Assembly: GCA_029203185.1 (NCBI GenBank)
Contig: CP119310.1
Coordinates: 3,602,001-3,666,000, forward strand
Length of the DNA: 64,000 bases
From: Candidatus Chryseobacterium colombiense
GTDB lineage: Bacteria; Bacteroidota; Bacteroidia; Flavobacteriales; Weeksellaceae
Direction: 5' to 3'
Below are positions 51,259 through 59,294 of this stretch, piece after piece. Below the pieces are notes generated by a model. The model was not told where the DNA came from and ran no database searches. It worked only from the letters and a program-made list of their open reading frames with translations. The translations under genes were made by a program, and so were the position numbers. Every line of letters starts with the position of its first letter. The first letter of the stretch is position 1.

Positions 51259-52302
51259 TTATTTTATCCTGCTTTTATGGACATAGCCCTGTTTTCCATT
51301 TTTCGTTTTAACAAGCCACCAGTCTCCGGATTGATCTAAAACTTCTACCTGTTCGCCCGAGTTTATTTTTTCTACAATTTCGGAAGATGTATTTTTATCT
51401 TTTCTGAGGTTAGTATATCCATCACTATCGTGGATATAGTATTCTGTATTTTCGCCTTTAATGATATAAGATTTAAAAAACGGCTTATATTTTACATTGT
51501 AAAGGGACAATTCATTTTTATCAAGCTTATTAACGATTTTATCATCGATATAGTGGTATAAATTATAGTAAATAACCGTTTTGTTTTTCCAGCCTGTATC
51601 ATATGACGGAGAAAAAATGGCTTCCACTTTATCTGATTTCTCAATCTGTTTTTTCAGCTCTGGAATTGAAAATTTATTAACAGCATCTTCACTGATTAAC
51701 AACGCATCCTTTTGAAAATTAATATCCACAATATTCTTATCAAAATAGTCTTTATTGGTTAAAAATGCCTGCGGAAGATTCTGGTTGATATAATCAAGGA
51801 GTTTATTTTGCTTGTATTTATATTCTCCTTTAATAAAATAAGAAGGTTTATAGAGAAATAACTGGAATAAATCCAGCTCATAATCTTCCAGATAATATCC
51901 TAAATTCTGATCATTGAAAATGAGTGATAAAAAATAATAAGATCTTATATCATCCAATTGCTGTATCCGAACGAGCAGCAGTTTGATAAAAAATACCTGT
52001 TCGTATTGACCCTGATCAAAATTTCTACTGGTTAAAAATTTAAAAAAGCTATTTCTGAAAGACTGATCCTCCAAAGAACTCACTTCTATTTGTTCTATGT
52101 ATTCTCCGTTATACTTGTATTTATTAAAATCTAAATCTTCAATAAAGGAATTGGAAACATTAATTCCATCTTTTAATTTGTCATTTATATTCATTGGAGC
52201 TGTTGTATTTTTTGAGGTTTCAGAGATTTTGTCATTTTTGTCCTTACAACTTATCATTAAAGGCAAAAAAAGTATAAGAAAAAATTTTATAAAACTTTTC
52301 AT
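51259..52302 (-). CDS. SH3-domain lipoprotein, candidate immunity protein
   Basis: 347 residues. The signal MKSFIKFFLILFLPLMISC has a lipobox. The middle is a helical region rich in Phe, Leu, Tyr and Asp without a known domain. The last 55 residues are a bacterial SH3 domain (NLRKDKNTSSEIVEKINSGEQVEVLDQSGD, GKQGYVHKSRI), which in other proteins binds peptidoglycan. It starts one base after the stop of the 741-residue putative effector, so it is translated from the same mRNA. That location and a periplasmic anchor fit immunity against a peptidoglycan-attacking effector, but this is inference. Confidence 0.75.
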   Translation of the reverse strand: MKSFIKFFLILFLPLMISCKDKNDKISETSKNTTAPMNINDKLKDGINVSNSFIEDLDFNKYKYNGEYIEQIEVSSLEDQSFRNSFFKFLTSRNFDQGQYEQVFFIKLLLVRIQQLDDIRSYYFLSLIFNDQNLGYYLEDYELDLFQLFLYKPSYFIKGEYKYKQNKLLDYINQNLPQAFLTNKDYFDKNIVDINFQKDALLISEDAVNKFSIPELKKQIEKSDKVEAIFSPSYDTGWKNKTVIYYNLYHYIDDKIVNKLDKNELSLYNVKYKPFFKSYIIKGENTEYYIHDSDGYTNLRKDKNTSSEIVEKINSGEQVEVLDQSGDWWLVKTKNGKQGYVHKSRIK

Positions 52303-52303
52303 A

Positions 52304-54529
52304 TTATTTTTTTATAGTTACTTTACCGGGTTTCACATTAGGATTATTTTTCTTAAAATCTACCCACCAATCATAGAAAGCTTTTGCATCATCATCCCAG
52401 ACTCTTATACAACCTTGGGTTCTTTTTAATGTTTTAACTTCATATCCCTCCTGGCGCCCTCCATGAATTCTTATGGCAGATCTTCCACTTTTTGCAGCTT
52501 CATCTTTGTTTCCGGCGATAGGCTCAAAAACAAGTCTAGGATTGGGGCCATATGATTTTCTATTCTCTTTATTGGATTGATAAAAAGGAGTGCTCTGGTT
52601 GATCTGAAATTCTCCAAAAGGAACATCCGAATTGGTTTTCATATGATCTTCACCTGCAATTCCTTCCAATAAACAGTCATTGAAAGTTAAGACAATTTTT
52701 TGGTTATGATCATATACCTCAATTTTTCCTCTTCTACAATTGTTTCTCACTGCAGTTCTTTCTATGTGAGTACATTTACTTCCTGTATATTTCTCTGTGA
52801 TTACGACATTCCATGTACTTTTATCCAAGGTAGGCTGTGCAGCCGCAGGTTCACTTTTATTGCATTCAAAAAATTTCACTTTATTTTGCTTTCCTTCTTC
52901 ATAAAATTTTGAAATGCTTTTTTCGATTTCCCAGATATAAGTTTTACCTTCTCCGTCATATTGTTTTTCTCCATTTTCGAACCATATTTTCTTTTCATCA
53001 TACAATTCAGAGAAAGTCTGGGTTTTTCCGTTACTTCTTTTTACTTTAATATTTTTGTGGAGCTCCCCTTCATAATAGAATGCGGGATTTTGACGGTAAC
53101 CATAATGTCTTGATTTGCTTAGATCGGTCAGGTTTCCGCTTTTGGTATAGGCAAGAGGATATTTGTTATCAAAAACGACATGGTTTGGCTCATTCCCTTT
53201 ACCTACATCAACAGGCATCAGGATAGATAGATAAAAATCTGTAAGGGTATTTATTTTATCTTTTTTCTTTTCAAGATATTTTTCTACATACTCTAATTGC
53301 TTAACAGCAGTCATTTTCAGTAATGCTTCGCGTGTGGTTTTAACAGATTTTGCTGCCGAATCTCCAAACTGTATCAGACCCACATAGCTTGTTCCTTTAC
53401 CGGCAGTAGGTGAGAAGGTTTTTCCTGTTTCCAAAGCCATTCCTGCCATAAGGAGATTGGGATCTTTTCCTAGCCTTTTGGCTATTTCAACGACTTTTTT
53501 TCTAAACTCACAGCTTACTTTTCCTCCCCATATCAGATCTTTATATTGTTCTTTACAAATACAGGTACTAGGTGCTTTGCTATCCGCATTTACTACTGTC
53601 GGGCTTTTTCCCGATGGATTAGAAGGGGCTGGTTTTTGATCCTTTTTTACTGTCCCTTTTACTTCCGCCCAATCGTGAATTTTTTTACTAATTTGTGTAA
53701 CAACTCCTGAAATGACCTCTGTAGTTGTTTCTATGATTCCGTTTTGTTCTTTTTTGCTCTCTCCCTTTTTGGCAGCCGGAGAACCTGGAACTTTGGGTTG
53801 GGAAGTAGGAAGAGCGGGTTTAGATTGAGGTTTTCCTGGAGGGGTATTGATTCCGGGAGGAGTATTGACGTTTACATTTTCTGAAGCATGTTTTTTATTT
53901 TCATAATATTCTACAGTGACGTAGAATTCCAGTTGTTTTACATCAGTTTCACTTTGTATAGCTTTTTTCATCAAAGCTGAGGTAAGTATAAATTCTGCTT
54001 TAGCCGCTCCGTTTATTACTTTTCCCTGTTTACTGTCTACCTGCAAATTGTTAGCATTATGACCACTGTCTTTGGCATCATCTTCCCAAAGTGTAAATTT
54101 GAGATATTTTCCCTCTAAACCTACACATTGTGCTTCGGCGATAAGCTTTTCCGTAAAATTGAAGACTGTTCCCGGAGTATTGTCTACATATTTTAGCTGG
54201 ATTCTATTTATCTTTGGAGTATCTCCAGGCTGAGGATTTATTTCAAGAGCCATTGGAGCCTTGCCTTCCGGTTCGTGTAGATATGCTTCAATTCTATAAG
54301 TATTCTGATAGGCATTATTTTGAAATGTAAAACTGCTGATTCCTTTCTTTTTGATATTGGTAGGAACAAATTTTCCATTTACTTTCTTAAAAAGTTGCCA
54401 TGTAACCAATGTCGGATTTCTTTTTTCTTTAGGGGTTGCCGGATACCATTCATCAATGGTATAGGTTACAGTTTCTCCTATTTTGGGCTGGGTATTACCG
54501 GAAATTTTATAAACGCCTTGTTTTGACAT
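52304..54529 (-). CDS. Putative polymorphic peptidoglycan-targeting effector (Ig-like, muramidase-like, YkuD-like)
   Basis: 741 residues. The first 215 look like two Ig-like folds (VYKISGNTQPKIGETVTYTIDEW and DNTPGTVFNFTEKLIAEAQCVG). Residues 215-330 are a Pro/Lys-rich linker. Residues about 330-440 resemble a lytic transglycosylase/muramidase domain: RKKVVEIAKRLGKDPNLLMAGMALETG with candidate catalytic E367, then YVGLIQFGDSAAK. Residues about 570-741 resemble a YkuD L,D-transpeptidase with IRIHGG (H689) and TQGCIRVW (C707, R709); the usual S/T-H-G-C is T-Q-G-C. No signal peptide is present, as expected for an injected cargo. A DUF4280 gene is 17 bases upstream and a lipoprotein gene one base downstream. 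Confidence 0.78.
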   Translation of the reverse strand: MSKQGVYKISGNTQPKIGETVTYTIDEWYPATPKEKRNPTLVTWQLFKKVNGKFVPTNIKKKGISSFTFQNNAYQNTYRIEAYLHEPEGKAPMALEINPQPGDTPKINRIQLKYVDNTPGTVFNFTEKLIAEAQCVGLEGKYLKFTLWEDDAKDSGHNANNLQVDSKQGKVINGAAKAEFILTSALMKKAIQSETDVKQLEFYVTVEYYENKKHASENVNVNTPPGINTPPGKPQSKPALPTSQPKVPGSPAAKKGESKKEQNGIIETTTEVISGVVTQISKKIHDWAEVKGTVKKDQKPAPSNPSGKSPTVVNADSKAPSTCICKEQYKDLIWGGKVSCEFRKKVVEIAKRLGKDPNLLMAGMALETGKTFSPTAGKGTSYVGLIQFGDSAAKSVKTTREALLKMTAVKQLEYVEKYLEKKKDKINTLTDFYLSILMPVDVGKGNEPNHVVFDNKYPLAYTKSGNLTDLSKSRHYGYRQNPAFYYEGELHKNIKVKRSNGKTQTFSELYDEKKIWFENGEKQYDGEGKTYIWEIEKSISKFYEEGKQNKVKFFECNKSEPAAAQPTLDKSTWNVVITEKYTGSKCTHIERTAVRNNCRRGKIEVYDHNQKIVLTFNDCLLEGIAGEDHMKTNSDVPFGEFQINQSTPFYQSNKENRKSYGPNPRLVFEPIAGNKDEAAKSGRSAIRIHGGRQEGYEVKTLKRTQGCIRVWDDDAKAFYDWWVDFKKNNPNVKPGKVTIKK

Positions 54530-54546
54530 AACATTGCAATTTGGGG

Positions 54547-55047
54547 TTAGATGGCATCGGCTTCATTGTCACTATTTTCCTTTTGGAATTCTTTAAAGTC
54601 CATAAAAGGATTAATGTTATGTTGTTCCTGAGGATCTGCATTCTGAACATTTTGATTATTCATAGCAGCAGTTTGCCCGTGTTCTTTTATTGTAATTTTT
54701 CCGCCTGTTGTACACATAAGTTCGGAAAGTTCTGTGACACAGGATTTGCCCATGATTTTTACCTGTTCATAAGTTTTCTGCCATTTTCCGGCGGGTGCAA
54801 ATGCACAAGGAAGATATCCTCCAGATGTAGGCTTGAGTTTACATTGTCCAAAACTTGGGCCTGGAGGAGTAAATTGCACATCGTCTTCTGTAACGGCTAA
54901 ATAATCAGCTTCTCCTTCCTCACTGTTCCAATAATGTTTTTGGTGAGAAGTTACTTTATACTGCGGAAATTGATTGCCCTGATTACATTGGGCTTTCCCT
55001 TTTTGTACAACGAAATGCTTTCCGTCGTGTGGAGATGAACCGGACAT
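54547..55047 (-). CDS. DUF4280 PAAR-like spike protein
   Basis: 166 residues. Cysteine- and glycine-rich with HFVVQKGKAQCNQGN at the start, then TSHQKHYWNSEEGEADYLAVTEDDVQFTPPGPSFGQC, PTSGGYLPCAFAPAGKW and VKIMGKSCVTELSELMCTTGG, a pattern typical of the DUF4280 family. These are regarded as PAAR-like tip proteins that cap the spike of contractile injection systems and recruit effectors. A C-terminal tail (from about 120) is extended, ending in an acidic stretch. It lies 17 bases before the effector gene, which fits a PAAR-effector pair. Confidence 0.85.
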   Translation of the reverse strand: MSGSSPHDGKHFVVQKGKAQCNQGNQFPQYKVTSHQKHYWNSEEGEADYLAVTEDDVQFTPPGPSFGQCKLKPTSGGYLPCAFAPAGKWQKTYEQVKIMGKSCVTELSELMCTTGGKITIKEHGQTAAMNNQNVQNADPQEQHNINPFMDFKEFQKENSDNEADAI

Positions 55048-55174
55048 ATTTTGTGTGTATTGATTTGGTTTTATAAATCTATAAAAAAATTAAGAGCAAA
55101 AAAGTAGTAGAATTACTACATTTTTAAAACTTTAAATATTCACCTCATACACTAATTGTTAAAAATAGTATTGC

Positions 55175-56239
55175 TTACTTCTCCTGTTTTTCCATCATGA
55201 AGATTTCTTTTTCCGTTACATCATCAATATATATATTGAAAGCAGCTTCTATTTTCTTAAAAGATAAATCTGTTCGGTTAAAGCTGTACTCTGAAAAATA
55301 ATCGCAATTAACAGCATTTTCTGTTAAAGGAGCTTTAGTATCAAAAATGGAAGACTTGGAGTAGAGCTGATCCATACTTCGGTTATCTGACGAACGTCCA
55401 CTTTGGATAATTTTTAAGACAGCATCATTTTCTTTGGGCTGGATTGTATTCCGGAGTTCGAATCGGATAGGAGAGGCATTGGTAATCCAGGGTACAAAAT
55501 CATAATAGATTTGTGAATCTGTCCAGTCACCATAGATTGCTCTATAGAAAGTACCTGTCAGAAAATGGACAGGTAATGTATTTTTGAGATTTTCTAAGAG
55601 AATTTTTTTATTTTCTATGACCGATTTCATTTGATTAATATATGAACTGGAATATTCATCCGTGAAATAACTTTTCAGGGTCTCGAGGTGATCTTTAATT
55701 AAATTTTCAGGACTGGTTAAGCGGATATCTTTAATTTCAGTTTCCTCATTAATGATAATTTGTAAAGGATATAAGACTTCAACACATGCTTTTGCCAAAC
55801 TGGACATTTTGGTATCCGATTCTATTCCTTCTTTTTTAAAATCATACATTTGAAGGCTGAAAATATGTTCACTGTTATCAAGCTGGATATAGTTAAGATC
55901 AATTTGATACTCGTAATCTGTTAATAGAGCGTCATTTAAAAACTTCTGATGATTAATTGTATACTTGCCTTTTAATAAATCAATTGGAAAGGGAATTTTA
56001 CCTTGAGGCGGATGGTAATATAAGCTATCTCCGTTTTCAATAATTTTTTTGTTAAGTTCCTTTATTTCATTTCCAAATGGGAGCAGGAGAGATTGTCCCG
56101 TTCTCAAATCATCAAAAAAGCGTTCATGCTTAGCACAATGGGTATTATGAAATTCTCTGAGATAGATTGGGTTTTCGATTTTAAGATCGGATGCAATTTT
56201 TTCTAATGAATCGTTGGGAAGGGCTATATAGGTAATCAT
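55175..56239 (-). CDS. LysM-domain protein of the PAAR/effector cassette
   Basis: 354 residues. The first 60 form a LysM-like domain (YIALPNDSLEKIASDLKIENPIYLREFH then FDDLRTGQSLLLP). The rest is unassigned: about 150 residues with alternating strands and helices, a helical middle (YINQMKSVIENKKILLENLKN) and a segment RFELRNTIQPKENDAVLKI near 240-260. LysM proteins act as baseplate or hub components or as adaptors in related injection systems. It is the first gene of the cassette, 127 bases before the DUF4280 gene, and a 9-bp inverted repeat lies in front of it. Confidence 0.7.
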   Translation of the reverse strand: MITYIALPNDSLEKIASDLKIENPIYLREFHNTHCAKHERFFDDLRTGQSLLLPFGNEIKELNKKIIENGDSLYYHPPQGKIPFPIDLLKGKYTINHQKFLNDALLTDYEYQIDLNYIQLDNSEHIFSLQMYDFKKEGIESDTKMSSLAKACVEVLYPLQIIINEETEIKDIRLTSPENLIKDHLETLKSYFTDEYSSSYINQMKSVIENKKILLENLKNTLPVHFLTGTFYRAIYGDWTDSQIYYDFVPWITNASPIRFELRNTIQPKENDAVLKIIQSGRSSDNRSMDQLYSKSSIFDTKAPLTENAVNCDYFSEYSFNRTDLSFKKIEAAFNIYIDDVTEKEIFMMEKQEK

Positions 56240-56258
56240 ATGTTTTGTGCTGCGTTTT

Positions 56259-56283
56259 ATAATAATTGCTGTTTAATTATTAT
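56259..56283. promoter_or_regulatory. Candidate operator upstream of the LysM/PAAR cassette
   Basis: ATAATAATT and AATTATTAT form a perfect 9-bp inverted repeat with a seven-base spacer, 20 bases before the LysM gene start. AT-only arms occur by chance in such DNA, so confidence is low. Confidence 0.3.
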
Positions 56284-56345
56284 AGGTTTGAATTAAAAGA
56301 ATGAAGCTTTTAATTTTCAATAGGAAATTTATAAAAAAATAACAA

Positions 56346-56376
56346 AAAAACCTTTCAAGTAATTTGAAAGGTTTTT
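56346..56376 (-). terminator. Terminator of the nuo operon
   Basis: AAAAACCTTTCAA pairs perfectly with TTGAAAGGTTTTT (13 bp, five-base loop), just beyond the nuoN stop on the minus strand. Confidence 0.85.
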
Positions 56377-56398
56377 AAATTTTATAATGGTAAGGCTT

Positions 56399-57784
56399 TT
56401 AGAACCCGGTTAATCTTGCAAATAAATCAGGGAAAACTCCTAAGATAATGATTGAAGCGATAACAAATACTCCCACGATATTGTAAGTAAGAGTTACTTT
56501 CTCTGAAGATTTGAATGAGCTTTCTTTGAAGAAGAACATGGAAATGATCAGCCTCAAATAGTACGCAATAGAAACTGCAGATCCTAAAACCGCTACCAAT
56601 ACCAGGAAAACTCCATGATTAGAATTCATTGCCTGAGAGAATAAAGCAAATTTTCCCATGAAACCGGCCGTTAACGGAATACCTGCCATGGAAAGCATAG
56701 AAATTGCCGCTGTTGTAGCTAGTAAAGGTTCTGTTTTTGCTAATCCTCTGAAAGCTCCGAAAGAGGTTTCTCTTTTCAGTTTTTCAACATAGATCAAACA
56801 CATGAATACTCCCACTGTAGATAAAGCGTAAGCAAACAAATAGAACGCTAAATTGTAAGTAGAAAGACTTGTCATTCCGAAGAATACCAATCCGATATAT
56901 CCTGCGTGAGAAACTGAAGAGTAGGCCAACATTCTTTTCGCGTTTGTCTGAGCAAGACCCATAACGTTTGCTAAAAGCAATGTAATAATTAAGAATACTC
57001 CGAAAACATTGATCCATTCTGCTGTAACACCGCCAAATCCGATCGTCATTAATCTGAACAGGGCAAAGAATCCTGAGATTTTCACAACACTTGCCATGAA
57101 AGCAGTGATCAATGAAGGCGCTCCATAATAAACATCGGGACTCCACATATGGAAAGGAGCCAATGCTACTTTGAATGCCAATGCACAAAGAATCAATAAT
57201 ACTCCCAAGATGAACATAGCATCATGAGGATTTGAAACTCCGAAACTCTGGATTTTATATAAATCAAAACTTCCTGTACTTCCGTAGATAAATGCAATAC
57301 CAAACAACAGGAAACCTGTTGCAAATGCACCCATCAGGAAATACTTGATTGAAGCTTCGTTTGATCTTAGATCTGTCTTGTTAGCTCCCGCCATTACATA
57401 TAAAGGAATAGAAAGAATTTCAACTCCTAAGAATAGCGTTACTAAATTCTGGTATCCAAAAAGGATAATTCCTCCGCAAAGAGCAAAAAGCATCAATGCA
57501 TATAATTCTGACTGGTGGCTTCTGTGGTTGCTGAATGCAAAACCTCCCAAAAAGAATAATAATAATGTCGTTACGATTGATATTTTTGTGAATAACGCAG
57601 TATTAGCGGTGTAGTCATACATGTGTTTGTACTGTCCGAAGAAAGCACATTCAGGCATGAAACTTACCCATAATGCGATGATTAATCCCAAAATCCCAAT
57701 GTATCTTGCGAATTTCCCTTGTTCAAAAACTCCTGAAAATAACGCAACAACTGCCGTTAGGAAAACAATAATTAAAACACTCAT
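56399..57784 (-). CDS. nuoN: NADH-quinone oxidoreductase subunit N
   Basis: 461 residues, about 14 membrane helices of the Mrp-antiporter fold. FHMWSPDVYYGAPSLITAFMASVVKISGF holds the conserved proton-channel lysine helix, and RMLAYSSVSHAGYIGLVF and FMGKFALFSQAM the broken helix region. It is a proton-pumping subunit of complex I. It is the last gene of the nuo operon and is followed by a strong terminator. The gap to nuoM is 16 bases. Confidence 0.96.
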   Translation of the reverse strand: MSVLIIVFLTAVVALFSGVFEQGKFARYIGILGLIIALWVSFMPECAFFGQYKHMYDYTANTALFTKISIVTTLLLFFLGGFAFSNHRSHQSELYALMLFALCGGIILFGYQNLVTLFLGVEILSIPLYVMAGANKTDLRSNEASIKYFLMGAFATGFLLFGIAFIYGSTGSFDLYKIQSFGVSNPHDAMFILGVLLILCALAFKVALAPFHMWSPDVYYGAPSLITAFMASVVKISGFFALFRLMTIGFGGVTAEWINVFGVFLIITLLLANVMGLAQTNAKRMLAYSSVSHAGYIGLVFFGMTSLSTYNLAFYLFAYALSTVGVFMCLIYVEKLKRETSFGAFRGLAKTEPLLATTAAISMLSMAGIPLTAGFMGKFALFSQAMNSNHGVFLVLVAVLGSAVSIAYYLRLIISMFFFKESSFKSSEKVTLTYNIVGVFVIASIIILGVFPDLFARLTGF

Positions 57785-57800
57785 TTCTTAAAATATCAAA

Positions 57801-59294
57801 TTAGCTTACCATTGATTGGTAGATAAACTTCAACGAACTATTCACCATTTCGATTATCGGTTGTGGGAAAATACCAAATACAATCACAAAAACCGCTAAA
57901 CTTGCCAATACAGAGAATTCTACTGCAGAAAGATCTTTCACTGTACTTAGCACAGCATCATCACCTTGCCCGAACATTGCTTTTCCGTAGAATCTCAATA
58001 AATATACGGCAGCAAGGATTACTGTAAGACCAGCGATTACCGCTGCTAATCCATTAAAATCATAAACAGATTTCAATAAGATAAATTCTCCAATGAATCC
58101 ATTAGTCAATGGAACTCCCATTGATCCTAATATAATGATCAAGAACAATACGGCAAACTTAGGAGCAACTTTCGCCAAACCTCCCATTTGTCTGATGTCT
58201 CTTGATTTAAATCTCTTATATAAAATATCACAACAGTAGAATAGACCCACTACGTTGATACCGTGAGCGAAAGTCTGTACTAAAGCACCTTCAGCACCCT
58301 CGATGTTGAAAGTTCCTCTTAAAGAAATTACAGCTGAAGCGAAAATACCTGCCACCATTAGTCCAACGTGAGAGAAAGAAGAATACGCAATGATTCTCTT
58401 CATATCGGTCTGGATGATTGCAATCAAAGCTCCGTGTACAATTCCTACAATTGCCAGAATAATTACAATCTGTCCTGAAATTCCTGCGATCGGAAGGGGA
58501 GTGATCGGTAATAAATAACGGATAACTCCATACACTGCCATTTTAAGCATAATACCAGATAAAAGCATCGAACCCTGAGTTGGTGAATACGTATATGTAT
58601 CCGGTTGCCAAGTATGGAAAGGGAATACCGGTAATTTCACTGCAAAAGCAAAGAAGATAAACCAGAATACCACAGTCTGTTGTGTTTCGTTCAGTTGAGC
58701 ATTATAAAGATCTGTCAGTGCAAAAGATGCAGAGTTGTTATACACATAAATCAACCCGGCTAACATGAATAATGACCCAACGAATGTATAGACGAAGAAT
58801 TTCGTAGTGAATTCAAATCTTTTATTTTCCTGACCCCAAAGTCCGGCAATAAACCAGATCGGAATCAAAGTAACTTCCCAGAAGATGTAGAACAATAGTC
58901 CGTCAAGCGATGTGAAAACTCCTACAAGCCCGAACTGCATCAGCAGGATCAAACCGTAGAATGTATTTCTGTAGCTTACATTTTCATTAAAAGAAGATAA
59001 AATAATGATCGGCGTTAAAATATTTGTCAACAACAAAAGAAGTAAGCTCATTCCATCGATTCCGAAGTGAAGAGTACTTTTAATGAATTGTGACCAAGGG
59101 TAATTGATCTCATGCTGCAATACGCTGTCTACCGTTGGATTAAAATCAAAATCCGCTGCAATATAGAACGTTATAAGCATTTGAACCAATGCAATTCCCA
59201 GTGCCAAATATTTGCTGGATTTATTTTTCCATGCAAAAACTAATCCCGAACCTACTAGAGGTAATAGTAATAATGTTAATAATAAACCAGACAT
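57801..59294 (-). CDS. nuoM: NADH-quinone oxidoreductase subunit M
   Basis: 497 residues. Signature segments are LLFYIFWEVTLIPIWFIAGLWG with the conserved channel glutamate, FHTWQPDTYTYSPTQGSMLLSGIMLKMAVYG, and RIIAYSSFSHVGLMVAGIF. It is an antiporter-like proton-pumping subunit of complex I. Its ATG overlaps the nuoL stop by one base (TAATG). Confidence 0.96.
   Translation of the reverse strand: MSGLLLTLLLLPLVGSGLVFAWKNKSSKYLALGIALVQMLITFYIAADFDFNPTVDSVLQHEINYPWSQFIKSTLHFGIDGMSLLLLLLTNILTPIIILSSFNENVSYRNTFYGLILLMQFGLVGVFTSLDGLLFYIFWEVTLIPIWFIAGLWGQENKRFEFTTKFFVYTFVGSLFMLAGLIYVYNNSASFALTDLYNAQLNETQQTVVFWFIFFAFAVKLPVFPFHTWQPDTYTYSPTQGSMLLSGIMLKMAVYGVIRYLLPITPLPIAGISGQIVIILAIVGIVHGALIAIIQTDMKRIIAYSSFSHVGLMVAGIFASAVISLRGTFNIEGAEGALVQTFAHGINVVGLFYCCDILYKRFKSRDIRQMGGLAKVAPKFAVLFLIIILGSMGVPLTNGFIGEFILLKSVYDFNGLAAVIAGLTVILAAVYLLRFYGKAMFGQGDDAVLSTVKDLSAVEFSVLASLAVFVIVFGIFPQPIIEMVNSSLKFIYQSMVS

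Noticed and set aside
51259..56239. A complete type VI secretion system or tailocin.
   Set aside because: Only a LysM, PAAR-like, effector and lipoprotein gene are present; no sheath, tube, baseplate or AAA+ ATPase genes lie within the window.
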